This document shows positions 34,010-42,536 of a stretch of DNA of 64,000 bases, in pieces. The stretch covers positions 248,001-312,000 of the forward strand of contig JAGLCJ010000003.1 of assembly GCA_023146255.1 (NCBI GenBank). Direction: 5' to 3'. The notes under the pieces were generated by a model. That model was given only the letters and a program-made list of their open reading frames with translations. It was not told the origin of the DNA and searched no databases. This stretch comes from Alcanivoracaceae bacterium (GTDB lineage: Bacteria; Pseudomonadota; Gammaproteobacteria; Pseudomonadales; Alcanivoracaceae). Within the stretch, counting starts at the first letter, position 1. Every line of letters begins with the position of its first letter. A program made the position numbers and the translations under genes.

Positions 34010-36658
34010 CTAGGCCGCCTGTTTTCGTTTCGGGTTGAGGATGTTGAAGTTGATGCGGTCGATAATGTCTTCGGGACTGAACACGGCGGCATCCTCGAAC
34101 AGGCGGATCACCTTGGGCAGCTGGCCAATGCCCTCTTGACCTGCCGGCAGGGCATAGTGGCGCATGCTGGTGTCCACCTCGTTGAGGCCCTCCAGTTCGA
34201 TGTAGATGGTGATCTTCGGGTAGCGCTTGCAGATCCGGATCACATCGACCAGACATTTCTTGCGTAGCTGGTCCATGTCCCGTTGTACCATTTCCGGTGT
34301 CACGCGACGTTCGTCAATCTTGAAGATTTTCTCCAGCCACTTCACCATCGCGCCGCGTTCCTTGGTGACGTCCATGACCGCGTCGCGCAGCCGATCTTTT
34401 AACTCCTCCATGGCCGGGGTGTAGGCGTCCAGTACCTTCTTGAATTCTGCGTAGAGCATTTCCGGATCCAGCATCGGATCATTGCGGTCTGCCGCGCCAG
34501 GCGCAAACAGGGTGTTCTTGCGCTTATCCATCAGCGCCAGATAGGTCATCATTTTCAGATCCAGATCCTTGGCGGCGGTGCTGAAAGTCGCAGCGAACTG
34601 GCTGCTGAAATCGCGAACCTCACAGGCCAGCTGGATGATGAACTGGCGCAGATGATGGAACAGATACTCATAGTCGTCGGGCGTTTTGGCCAGCTCCCTC
34701 ACCGCTCTGGGTACCTTGGCGAGGATCTGTACTGTCAGCGCCTGTTCGTACTCGATCATCTGCTGCTCGATGGCCGCTTCCAGCTCGGTACCGTCGGCGC
34801 TGATGTTGCGGCGCAGCATCGGGCCCAGTTTCTCGGCATGGGCCCGTTCCATCTCCTCCACCAGTTGAGTGACACCGGGGCTGAGCTGGCGTTGCAGGGT
34901 AACGATGCGCGTGATGCTCCACTTCAGGTGCTCGATCAGCTTTTCGTTGCGAATGGGTACCGCTGGCACGGCAACGACGTTGAAGTAGACCACCTTGCCA
35001 CCCATGGCCGAGTCCTCACTGAGGAAACGGCGGGCGGAGAACGGGTTCTGGCCGAAGTTTTTCACCGGGCCGACCAGAAACCAGGCTTTCTCGGTGCGAA
35101 TCACATCGCACTGACGGATTTTCGCTTCCTTTGCCATGTAGTCCCGGACCAGCTCCTGAGTTTCCCCTTCCAGAGCCGACAGCGGGGTGCTGCGGAAACG
35201 GTAACCTTGCATCTGCTGCTTAAGGTAAACGTGGGTAAAGTAGTAGCGAATGATATCGCTGGTCAGCCCGCGGCGATTATCAGGCACCTGGAATTCGCTG
35301 CCGCGCACGATCAGCACCAGATCATCCAGCAGTGCCTGGCGTACGGATTTCTTTTCTTTCTGTACGGTCAGATTTTCCTGAACATCAAAGTTGTCGATGA
35401 TGCTGATGCTGCTTTCCATCAAATCGGCAAAGCCTTGGGCATCACGGGTGGTGCGCAGCATCTCCTCAGCCTTCAGCAATTTGATCATGACCTGCTGCAG
35501 GGCGCTGCTGGTAACGCTGGTACTCAGGTTGGCAACACTGGGCCGTCCGGCGAATGCCAGGCGCTTGGATTCCTTGTCGTGGTATATGCCTTTTTCTTCA
35601 AGATAGTTGGAGAAGGCATAACTGCGCTGCGGCGAGGTCAGGTTTTTGAAAACGCCGACGACCTTCTGGTACCAGTCCTGATCAAACAGCGGGTCCAGTT
35701 CGCGCAGCATGATCGAGGTTTCCCGCGGCAGCCGGTGGCCGCCTCCGGACACCAGAGTGCCCGCTGCAGTCGGTACCGCTGCGGGACGGGGCGCCTTCTC
35801 GCGCATCTCGGCCTGCGCCTTCAGCGCCACCGATGCCGAGGTGACGATGGTTTCCGGGTCTTTCTTGCCGGTCAGGATATCGCGCAGCAGCTGCGCCAGT
35901 TCCTGGGCATTGGCGAAGCGCTTTTCGGCTTCTTTCTCCACCATCCGCTCGAACAGCCGCTGGAAGCGACGGAACCGGCCGGGCAGATTCGGAATCGGGT
36001 CCTTGCAGTGCATCACGGCGAGGGTGGTGTAATCGGGATTCTCGTAGGGCACCCGTCTGGCCAGCATTTCGTAGAACATGATGCCGAGCGAGTAGATGTC
36101 GGCGCGGCCGTCAAGCTGGCGGGCCTGAATCTGCTCCGGGCTCATGTATCGCGGGGTGCCGAGTACCTGACCGACAACCGTCACCTGATCGGCACCGCTT
36201 TGCAGGCGGGCGATGCCGAAATCGGTCAGTACCGCGGAGCCATCCTCGCGGAACATGACGTTGTCCGGTTTGATATCCCGGTGAACAAAACCTTTCTCAT
36301 GGACCAGATGCAGGGCGTCGGCCAGCTGGGCGAGAATCTGTAGCGCCTCTTCTTCTTTCAGGCCTTCCTTGATCCGTGCCTTGAGGTCGCCTCCCGGCAG
36401 ATACTCCATGATCATGTAGTAGCTGTTGTCGACCTTGCCGAAGTCATACACCGGGATGATGTGCGGGTGGCCCATGCTGGCAACGGTCTTGGCCTCGCGC
36501 AGGAAGCGCTCGACAAATTCCTTGTTCTCGGCGAACTGCGGCAGCAGCACCTTGATGGCGACCTTGCGACCGAATGCCTCCTGAGTGGCCAGATAAATCT
36601 TCGCCTGACCGCCCACTCCGACTTCCCCGTGAACCTTGTACCCGGGTAGCTCAATCAT
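34010..36658 (-). CDS. Large soluble Ser/Thr protein kinase with unknown C-terminal half
   Basis: The product is 882 residues. The N-terminal PknB-like kinase has a Gly-rich loop GEVGVGGQAK (11-20), Lys36 in VAIK, helix-C Glu55, catalytic HRDIKPDN (126-133) and DFG (146-148), so it should be active. The kinase ends near 275. The region 290-350 is a linker. From about 350 to 882 there is a largely helical, soluble domain rich in charged residues that I cannot assign. No membrane segment is visible, so it is cytoplasmic. The start is the ATG of MIELPGYKV, with a GGGTGAGGG site just upstream; the earlier in-frame ATG is unsupported. No phosphatase or FHA gene is beside it. It sits between grxD and the peroxiredoxin gene, which may be chance. 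Confidence 0.92.
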   Translation of the reverse strand: MIELPGYKVHGEVGVGGQAKIYLATQEAFGRKVAIKVLLPQFAENKEFVERFLREAKTVASMGHPHIIPVYDFGKVDNSYYMIMEYLPGGDLKARIKEGLKEEEALQILAQLADALHLVHEKGFVHRDIKPDNVMFREDGSAVLTDFGIARLQSGADQVTVVGQVLGTPRYMSPEQIQARQLDGRADIYSLGIMFYEMLARRVPYENPDYTTLAVMHCKDPIPNLPGRFRRFQRLFERMVEKEAEKRFANAQELAQLLRDILTGKKDPETIVTSASVALKAQAEMREKAPRPAAVPTAAGTLVSGGGHRLPRETSIMLRELDPLFDQDWYQKVVGVFKNLTSPQRSYAFSNYLEEKGIYHDKESKRLAFAGRPSVANLSTSVTSSALQQVMIKLLKAEEMLRTTRDAQGFADLMESSISIIDNFDVQENLTVQKEKKSVRQALLDDLVLIVRGSEFQVPDNRRGLTSDIIRYYFTHVYLKQQMQGYRFRSTPLSALEGETQELVRDYMAKEAKIRQCDVIRTEKAWFLVGPVKNFGQNPFSARRFLSEDSAMGGKVVYFNVVAVPAVPIRNEKLIEHLKWSITRIVTLQRQLSPGVTQLVEEMERAHAEKLGPMLRRNISADGTELEAAIEQQMIEYEQALTVQILAKVPRAVRELAKTPDDYEYLFHHLRQFIIQLACEVRDFSSQFAATFSTAAKDLDLKMMTYLALMDKRKNTLFAPGAADRNDPMLDPEMLYAEFKKVLDAYTPAMEELKDRLRDAVMDVTKERGAMVKWLEKIFKIDERRVTPEMVQRDMDQLRKKCLVDVIRICKRYPKITIYIELEGLNEVDTSMRHYALPAGQEGIGQLPKVIRLFEDAAVFSPEDIIDRINFNILNPKRKQAA

Positions 36659-36911
36659 TTCCCTCACCCTGCCGTCTATGGCGGCTGCGTTATCCCGATA
36701 ACCCCTGTTGTTCCCCTGCGGGCGCCGCTGGCGGCCTGATGGGCACTGGTAGCAGTCTAATACCATAGTGTGAACATGCAACCGGTCTTGCCGGCTTTCC
36801 TTCAAAGTCTGTCAGGGGAGGCGGGGTTTCGGGCGGGTGTCATTGTCCGGCTGGCGCGTTATCATCCCGCCGGACGATTTTTCCCACCCGATAGATATGA
36901 GAGAGGATGTT

Positions 36912-37514
36912 ATGGGCGTACTGGTAGGTAAACCGGCTCCGGATTTCACTGTTCCCGCAGTACTGGGCGATGGCTCCATCGTTGATTCCTTCACCCTGTC
37001 GAAGGCCATCAAGGGCAAGTACGGTCTGGTGTTCTTCTACCCGCTGGACTTCACTTTTGTCTGCCCGTCCGAGCTGATCGCGCTGGATCACCGTATGGAT
37101 GCGTTCAAGGAGCGCGGCGTGGAAGTGATTGGCGTCTCCATCGACAGCCACTTCACCCACAACGCCTGGCGTAACACCCCGGTGGATCAGGGCGGTATCG
37201 GTCAGGTGAAATACACCCTGGCGGCGGACATCACCCATTCCATTGCCAAGGATTACGATGTCGAGTCTGAAGGTGGCGTGGCATTCCGTGGTGCCTTCGT
37301 AATCGACAAGAATGGCGTGGTGCGCAGCCAGATCGTTAACGACCTGCCGATCGGTCGCAACATGGAAGAGCTGATCCGTATTGTTGACGCTATCCAGTTT
37401 CATGAAGAGCACGGCGAAGTGTGCCCGGCGGGCTGGAAGAAGGGTGACAGCGGCATGAACGCGTCCCCGGAAGGTGTGGCCAAGTATCTGGCCGGTAATG
37501 CTGACAAGCTCTGA
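36912..37514 (+). CDS. Typical 2-Cys peroxiredoxin (AhpC/Prx1 type)
   Basis: The product is 200 residues. The peroxidatic Cys51 lies in FTFVCPSE and the resolving Cys171 in GEVCPAGW; the GGIG loop (94-97) is present but a C-terminal YF motif is not obvious. It reduces H2O2 and organic peroxides as a dimer or decamer, reduced by thioredoxin or AhpF-like enzymes; no AhpF is adjacent. The start is set at the MGVLVGKPAP ATG, with GAGAGGA 8-10 bases upstream. It is followed by a strong bidirectional terminator and then RNase T on the opposite strand, an order I recall from Pseudomonas. Confidence 0.95.
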   Translation: MGVLVGKPAPDFTVPAVLGDGSIVDSFTLSKAIKGKYGLVFFYPLDFTFVCPSELIALDHRMDAFKERGVEVIGVSIDSHFTHNAWRNTPVDQGGIGQVKYTLAADITHSIAKDYDVESEGGVAFRGAFVIDKNGVVRSQIVNDLPIGRNMEELIRIVDAIQFHEEHGEVCPAGWKKGDSGMNASPEGVAKYLAGNADKL

Positions 37515-37530
37515 TTAATTGATCAGGCAG

Positions 37531-37562
37531 AAAAAAGGGCGGGGTTTCCCGCCCTTTTTTAT
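37531..37562. terminator. Bidirectional rho-independent terminator
   Basis: A strong inverted repeat (AAAAAAGGGCGGG / CCCGCCCTTTTTT, short loop) with an A-run on one flank and T-run on the other lies between the convergent peroxiredoxin and rnt genes, ideal for termination in both directions. Confidence 0.93.
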
Positions 37563-37575
37563 TGTTCGGCCACCG

Positions 37576-38289
37576 TCAGGCGCCGAATTCCTTGCTGAAA
37601 TCCATGTCGTCGTCCTGCAGCTTGACCGGATTCTTCGCCAGCGTCGGTGCCATCTCGCTGGGGGGTACCGGTGGCCAGCCGCCAAACGACTGCCAGTGAT
37701 TGACGATGGTGCAGAACAGCTCGGCAGTGCGCTGGGCATCATACAGCGCCGAGTGCGCCTCCTTCTGGCTGAACGGGATGCCGGCCATCTCGCAGGCCTT
37801 GGCCAGCACAGTCTGGCCGAATGCCAGGCCGCCCAGTGTGGCGGTATCAAAGCAGGAAAATGGATGGAACGGGTTACGCTTGTGGTCGATGCGGGTGGCT
37901 GCGGCCTTGACGAAGTCGTGGTCAAAAAAGGCGTTATGGCCCACCAGCACGGCGCGGTTACAGCTGTAGCTGCGCATGGCATGACGCACCGCATCGAAGA
38001 TGCCATTGATAGCCTGCTGCTCCGGTACCGCGCCACGCAGCGGGTTGTCCGGGTCGATGCCGGTGAAATCCAGCGCTGACTGCTCGATGTTGGCGCCCTC
38101 GAAAGGGTCGACATGGAAGTGGTGGTAGCGGCCCGGTTGCAGCTTGCCGTCCTCGTCCATATCAATCAGTACCGCGGCGATTTCCAGCAGGGCGTCGGTG
38201 CGCGGGTTGAACCCGCCGGTTTCCACATCCACCACAACCGGCAGAAAACCGCGGAAACGGGCAGCAAAAGAGGGGGTTCGGTCAGTCAT
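37576..38289 (-). CDS. rnt: Ribonuclease T
   Basis: The product is 237 residues of the DEDDh exonuclease family: VVDVETGGFNPRTDALLEIAAV (first Asp and Glu), VGHNAFFDHDF (second Asp), and EAHSALYDAQRTAEL (His and last Asp). RNase T trims 3' ends of tRNA, 5S and 23S rRNA as a homodimer. The start is the ATG of MTDRTPSFAARF; 21 extra upstream residues in the longer frame are non-conserved. It is divergent from argG. Confidence 0.95.
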   Translation of the reverse strand: MTDRTPSFAARFRGFLPVVVDVETGGFNPRTDALLEIAAVLIDMDEDGKLQPGRYHHFHVDPFEGANIEQSALDFTGIDPDNPLRGAVPEQQAINGIFDAVRHAMRSYSCNRAVLVGHNAFFDHDFVKAAATRIDHKRNPFHPFSCFDTATLGGLAFGQTVLAKACEMAGIPFSQKEAHSALYDAQRTAELFCTIVNHWQSFGGWPPVPPSEMAPTLAKNPVKLQDDDMDFSKEFGA

Positions 38290-38351
38290 CGGGGCTCCAG
38301 TCAGGGCGCCCATGCTACCCGATCCGCTCCGGGGATAAAAACGCCGGTGCA

Positions 38352-38380
38352 TGGATAACTGGCCGCCGGGCCCCTACAAT
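38352..38380 (+). promoter_or_regulatory. Predicted promoter of argG
   Basis: TACAAT (5 of 6 to the -10 consensus) at 38375-38380 and TGGATA (4 of 6 to the -35 consensus) at 38352-38357, with 17 bases between, precede argG by about 40 bases. Sequence prediction only; I see no clear ArgR box. Confidence 0.45.
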
Positions 38381-38420
38381 ACGCGCCCTGTTGAACCGAT
38401 CTCTCACCACGGGGTGTTGC

Positions 38421-39641
38421 ATGTCCGATATCAAGAAGGTGGTACTGGCCTATTCCGGGGGGCTCGATACCTCGGTAATCGTCCGCTGGCTGCAGGAAAC
38501 CTACCAGTGCGAGGTGGTGACCTTCACCGCCGATATCGGTCAGGGCGAGGAGGTCGAGCCGGCCCGCGCCAAGGCCAAGGCCATGGGCGTGAAAGAAATC
38601 TACATCGAGGACCTGCGCGAGGAGTTCGCCCGCGATTTCGTTTTCCCGATGTTCCGCGCCAACACCATTTACGAAGGCGAGTACCTGCTCGGTACTTCCA
38701 TTGCCCGCCCGCTGATCGCCAAGCGCCTGATCGAAATCGCCAATGAAACCGGTGCCGACGCCATTTCCCATGGCGCCACCGGCAAGGGCAATGATCAGGT
38801 CCGCTTCGAGCTTGGCGGCTACGCGCTGAAGCCAGGCGTTAAAGTGATCGCGCCGTGGCGCGAGTGGGATCTGACCTCGCGTGAAAAGCTGATGGCTTAT
38901 TGCGAAACGCACAACATCCCGGTGGACTTTGCCAAGAACAAGAAAAAGTCGCCGTACTCCATGGACGCCAACCTGCTGCATATCTCCTACGAGGGCGGCA
39001 ATCTGGAAGATCCGTGGTGGGAGCCGGAAGAAGACATGTGGCGCTGGAGCGTCAGCCCGGAAACCGCGCCGGATAAGCCGACCTATGTCACCCTGACTTA
39101 TCAGAAGGGCGATATCGTCGCCATCGACGGCAAGCCCACCAGCGCCGCCCAGGTACTGGAACAGCTGAACAAGGTCGCTGGCGCTAACGGTATTGGTCGG
39201 CTTGATCTGGTCGAGAACCGTTACGTCGGCATGAAGTCACGCGGCTGCTACGAAACCCCGGCCGGTACCGTGATGCTGCGTGCGCACCGGGCGATTGAAT
39301 CGCTGACGCTGGATCGTGAATCGGCGCACCTGAAAGACAGCATCATGCCGAAGTACGCTGAACTGATTTACAACGGCTACTGGTGGTCGCCGGAGCGTCT
39401 GGCGCTGCAGCAGCTGATCGATGCCACCCAGGAATACGTTAACGGTGAAGTTCGGGTGAAACTGTACAAGGGCAACGTCAGCGTGGTTGGTCGCCGTTCG
39501 GATGACAGCCTGTTCGACGCCTCAATCGCCACCTTCGAAGACGATGCCGGTGCTTACAACCAGAAGGATGCTGAAGGCTTTATCCGCCTGAACGCCCTGC
39601 GCCTGCGTATCGCGGCCAAGAAAGGCCGACGGATGCAATAA
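38421..39641 (+). CDS. argG: Argininosuccinate synthase
   Basis: The product is 406 residues. The N-type ATP-pyrophosphatase P-loop AYSGGLDTSVI begins the chain. TGKGNDQVRFE and the SPYSMDANLLH region for citrulline and aspartate binding are present. The enzyme condenses citrulline and aspartate with ATP to argininosuccinate. The start at MSDIKKVVLAYSGG is the family N-terminus; an upstream ATG adds ten unlikely residues. It is the only arginine gene on the plus strand here; argF and argD lie 7-9 kb away on the other strand. A hairpin terminator follows. Confidence 0.98.
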   Translation: MSDIKKVVLAYSGGLDTSVIVRWLQETYQCEVVTFTADIGQGEEVEPARAKAKAMGVKEIYIEDLREEFARDFVFPMFRANTIYEGEYLLGTSIARPLIAKRLIEIANETGADAISHGATGKGNDQVRFELGGYALKPGVKVIAPWREWDLTSREKLMAYCETHNIPVDFAKNKKKSPYSMDANLLHISYEGGNLEDPWWEPEEDMWRWSVSPETAPDKPTYVTLTYQKGDIVAIDGKPTSAAQVLEQLNKVAGANGIGRLDLVENRYVGMKSRGCYETPAGTVMLRAHRAIESLTLDRESAHLKDSIMPKYAELIYNGYWWSPERLALQQLIDATQEYVNGEVRVKLYKGNVSVVGRRSDDSLFDASIATFEDDAGAYNQKDAEGFIRLNALRLRIAAKKGRRMQ

Positions 39642-39673
39642 CGGCCCGCTGGTTGCTTGACGTACCGCACGGA

Positions 39674-39699
39674 ACGCCCGACGCTAGTCGGGCGTTTTT
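39674..39699 (+). terminator. Rho-independent terminator after argG
   Basis: A 9-bp stem (ACGCCCGAC / GTCGGGCGT) with loop GCTA is followed by TTTTGTTT, which fits a canonical terminator 32 bases after the argG stop. The next gene, gloA, therefore probably has its own promoter or depends on read-through. Confidence 0.88.
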
Positions 39700-39734
39700 G
39701 TTTGCAGGTCTGCGCGGCCTGCAGGAGAGAGATA

Positions 39735-40127
39735 ATGCGAGTTCTTCACACCATGTTGCGGGTCGGCGATCTCGACCGCTCGATTGCCTTTTACACCGAG
39801 GTGCTCGGCATGCGATTGCTTCGTCGCAAGGATTACCCTGAAGGCCGGTTCACGCTGGCCTTTGTCAGCTATCAGGATGAGGCCGACGGCGCCGCCATCG
39901 AGCTGACGCATAACTGGGATACGCCGCAATATGACCTTGGTAATGGTTATGGCCACGTTGCGCTGGCGGTGGATGATGTTTACGCCGCCTGTGATCGCAT
40001 CCGTGAAAAGGGTGGCAAGATTACCCGCGAGCCGGGGCCGATGAAACATGGCAGTACCATTCTGGCGTTTGTCGAGGACCCGGATGGTTACAAGATCGAG
40101 CTGCTCGGCGAGAAGCGGGCGGATTGA
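39735..40127 (+). CDS. gloA: Lactoylglutathione lyase (glyoxalase I)
   Basis: The product is 130 residues. All four metal ligands of the E. coli type are at the same positions: His5, Glu56, His74 and Glu122. It isomerises the hemithioacetal of methylglyoxal and glutathione to S-lactoylglutathione, usually with nickel, in the cytoplasm. The start is the ATG of MRVLHTMLRV with an AGGAGAGA site. The stop TGA lies one base before the ATG of the rimB-like gene, so it is the first gene of a compact six-gene series. Confidence 0.97.
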   Translation: MRVLHTMLRVGDLDRSIAFYTEVLGMRLLRRKDYPEGRFTLAFVSYQDEADGAAIELTHNWDTPQYDLGNGYGHVALAVDDVYAACDRIREKGGKITREPGPMKHGSTILAFVEDPDGYKIELLGEKRAD

Positions 40128-40129
40128 TC

Positions 40130-40570
40130 ATGCAACGCATCGGTTGGCGCGAGTGGGTGTCCTTGCCGGAGCTGGGCATTCGCCAGATCAAGGTCAAGGC
40201 GGATACCGGTGCCCGCACCTCGGCACTGCATGCCTTTGAGCTGAGTACCTACTTTGACGGTGATCAGGAGTGGGTGCGGTTTTGCATGCATCCATTGCAG
40301 AAGAATACTGAGCTGGTGACCGAGTGCGTTTGTCCGGTGCTGGAACGTCGACAGGTGACGGATTCCGGTGGCCACAGTGAGGAGCGGATTGTGATTCGCA
40401 CCGACGTCAAGCTCGGTGAGCGGCGCTGGCCAATTGAGGTCACCCTGACCGATCGAGAGAATATGAAGTTTCGTATGCTGCTGGGTCGTACCGCCATGGA
40501 AGGCCTGTGCGTTGATCCCAATGCCTCCTATCTGCTCGGCCGGAAAAAGCGGCCCAAGAGTTCCGTATGA
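40130..40570 (+). CDS. rimB: Retropepsin-like protease of the RimB/DUF785 family
   Basis: The product is 146 residues. The aspartic protease motif Asp25-Thr-Gly in KADTGARTSALHA and a second hydrophobic-Gly segment (FRMLLGRTAMEG) match the RimB (ATP-dependent zinc protease-like, DUF785) family, which acts beside RimK in Pseudomonas to trim glutamates added to ribosomal protein S6. The start is the ATG of MQRIGWREW; a TTG two codons upstream is less likely. Its stop overlaps the rimK ATG by four bases, so the two are coupled. The protease chemistry of this family is still debated. Confidence 0.88.
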   Translation: MQRIGWREWVSLPELGIRQIKVKADTGARTSALHAFELSTYFDGDQEWVRFCMHPLQKNTELVTECVCPVLERRQVTDSGGHSEERIVIRTDVKLGERRWPIEVTLTDRENMKFRMLLGRTAMEGLCVDPNASYLLGRKKRPKSSV

Positions 40571-41475
40571 AAATTGCCATTTTGTCGCGTAACAAGAATC
40601 TGTACTCCACCAGACGGCTGGTGGAAGCCGGCCAGCAGGCGGGACATGAAGTGCATGTTATCGATACCCTGCGCTGCTACATGAGCATGGCCTCGCTGAA
40701 GCCGGAAATCCATTATCGCGGTCGGGTGCTGGAAGGGTATGACGCCGTGATTCCGCGAATCGGTGCCTCCATTACTTTTTACGGCACGGCGGTGCTGCGA
40801 CAGTTTGAAATGATGGGTGTATTTCCGATCAATGAATCGGTGGCCATTACCCGCTCCCGTGACAAGTTGCGTTCGCTGCAATTGCTGGCGCGCAAGGGTA
40901 TCGGCATGCCGGTGACCGGATTTGCCAATGCCCCGGATGATATTCCTGATCTGATCAACATGGTTGGCGGCGCGCCGCTGGTGATCAAGTTGCTGGAAGG
41001 TACTCAGGGTATCGGTGTGGTACTGGCGGAAACCCGGCAGGCGGCTGAATCGGTGATCGAGGCCTTTATGGGGCTGTCCGCCAACATCATGGTGCAGGAG
41101 TACATCAAGGAAGCCGGTGGCGCCGATATTCGTTGTTTTGTCGTCGACGGCAAGGTGGTTGCCGCGATGAAGCGACAGGCCAAGGAGGGTGAGTTCCGCT
41201 CCAATCTGCATCGTGGCGGTTCCGCCAGTCTGATTCGGATTACCCCGGAGGAGCGTGCCACCGCCGTGCGGGCTGCACAGGTGATGGGGCTGAACGTGGC
41301 CGGCGTCGATATTCTTCGCTCCGAACGCGGCCCGCTGGTGATGGAGGTCAACTCATCGCCCGGTCTGGAAGGTATCGAAGGCGCTACCGGCAAGGATGTG
41401 GCGGCCTTGATTATCAAGTTTGCCGAGCGCAATGCGCGCCCGAACCGAACTCGCACCAAGGGAAGCAGGGGATGA
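40567..41475 (+). CDS. rimK: RimK-type alpha-L-glutamate ligase (ATP-grasp)
   Basis: The product is 302 residues, close to E. coli RimK. ATP-grasp elements are visible: LEGTQGIGVVLAE (nucleotide loop), VQEYIKEAGGADIRCFVVDGKVVAA, and MEVNSSPGLEGIEGATG for metal binding. RimK adds glutamates to the C-terminus of ribosomal protein S6 and can make poly-alpha-glutamate. It overlaps the rimB-like gene (ATGA) before it and the deacylase gene (ATGA) after it, so all three are probably made together. The S6 gene is not in this window, so the target is inferred from the family. Confidence 0.96.
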   Translation: MKIAILSRNKNLYSTRRLVEAGQQAGHEVHVIDTLRCYMSMASLKPEIHYRGRVLEGYDAVIPRIGASITFYGTAVLRQFEMMGVFPINESVAITRSRDKLRSLQLLARKGIGMPVTGFANAPDDIPDLINMVGGAPLVIKLLEGTQGIGVVLAETRQAAESVIEAFMGLSANIMVQEYIKEAGGADIRCFVVDGKVVAAMKRQAKEGEFRSNLHRGGSASLIRITPEERATAVRAAQVMGLNVAGVDILRSERGPLVMEVNSSPGLEGIEGATGKDVAALIIKFAERNARPNRTRTKGSRG

Positions 41476-42536
41476 ATGCTCAGGATATTGCCACACCATT
41501 TGAGCTGGCCGGCATTCGCGTCGAGCCGGGCAAGCGTGCCATCGTCGAAATGCCGGCGGCACAGCTCTACACCAACACACCGCTGAACATTCCGGTGCAT
41601 GTGGTGCATGGTCGCCGCCCTGGTCCGGTGCTGCTGGTTTGCGCCGCCATTCATGGCGATGAGCTCAATGGTGTGGAGATCATTCGGCGGGTACTGCAGT
41701 CGCAGAGCCTGCGCAGTTTGCGCGGTACGCTGGTGGCGGTGCCGGTGGTGAACGTATTCGGCTTTATTCACAAGTCCCGCTACCTGCCGGACCGGCGTGA
41801 TCTGAATCGCTGCTTTCCGGGGTCGGAAACCGGTTCGCTCGGTGCGCGTATGGCCTGGCTGTTCAAGACTCAGGTGCTGGATCGCTGCACTCATGCCATC
41901 GATTTGCACACCGGCGCAGTCTATCGCAGCAATTTGCCGCAGATTCGAGCCAATCTCGATAGCGCGGCGACCGCCGAGATGGCGCGTGCTTTTGGTGTGC
42001 CGCTGGTGCTGAACTCGGTGCTGCGTGACGGTACCCTGCGGGAAGTGGCCGAGGCACAGAATATTCCGGTCATTACTTACGAGGCCGGTGAAGCACTGCG
42101 TTTTGATGAAGCCAGTATTCGTGCCGGTGTCCGTGGCGTGATCAATGTCATGCGCCACCTTGGCATGGCTGCACCATCACGCAAACCGCACCCGGTGATC
42201 GAGCCGTCGGTCGCGCGCAGTTCAATCTGGGTCAGAGCCGAGCGGGACGGTGTTTTTCGTGCGCTGGTCGGTTTGGGTGACCGGATCAAGAAAGACCAGT
42301 TGCTGGGCCGCATCAGTAGCCCGTTCTCCAGTGACGAGATGGAAATTCTCTCGCCCTGTGCCGGCATTCTGGTGGGCCGTGACAATCTGCCGCTGGTGAA
42401 TGAAGGCGAGGCCCTGTTTCATATCGCCCGCTTTGAAGAAGTGAAGGAAGTGGCGCAGCAGGTGCAGGCATTTGCTGCCGATATTCTTGAAGGCGTGACT
42501 CTCGGCACCGCCACCGAACCGCCGATCGCCCCCTGA
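41472..42536 (+). CDS. Succinylglutamate desuccinylase/aspartoacylase-like Zn hydrolase (M14)
   Basis: The product is 354 residues with the zinc ligands of the AstE/ASPA family: His61 and Glu64 in HGDELNG and His146 in IDLHTG, with a Glu near 220 (TYEAGEALRFDE) as the likely base. A C-terminal lipoyl-like beta segment (SPCAGILVGRDNLPLVNEGE) is typical of this bacterial subgroup. It probably removes an acyl or peptide group from an amino-acid side chain or tail. Tight overlap with rimK suggests it works on RimK products, perhaps reversing or trimming the glutamate tail; that is inference. It shares one base with the next gene. Confidence 0.88.
   Translation: MNAQDIATPFELAGIRVEPGKRAIVEMPAAQLYTNTPLNIPVHVVHGRRPGPVLLVCAAIHGDELNGVEIIRRVLQSQSLRSLRGTLVAVPVVNVFGFIHKSRYLPDRRDLNRCFPGSETGSLGARMAWLFKTQVLDRCTHAIDLHTGAVYRSNLPQIRANLDSAATAEMARAFGVPLVLNSVLRDGTLREVAEAQNIPVITYEAGEALRFDEASIRAGVRGVINVMRHLGMAAPSRKPHPVIEPSVARSSIWVRAERDGVFRALVGLGDRIKKDQLLGRISSPFSSDEMEILSPCAGILVGRDNLPLVNEGEALFHIARFEEVKEVAQQVQAFAADILEGVTLGTATEPPIAP

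Noticed and set aside
34652..36343. A 563-residue plus-strand frame opposite the kinase gene.
   Set aside because: It is a shadow of the kinase codons, with no start signals or conserved motifs.
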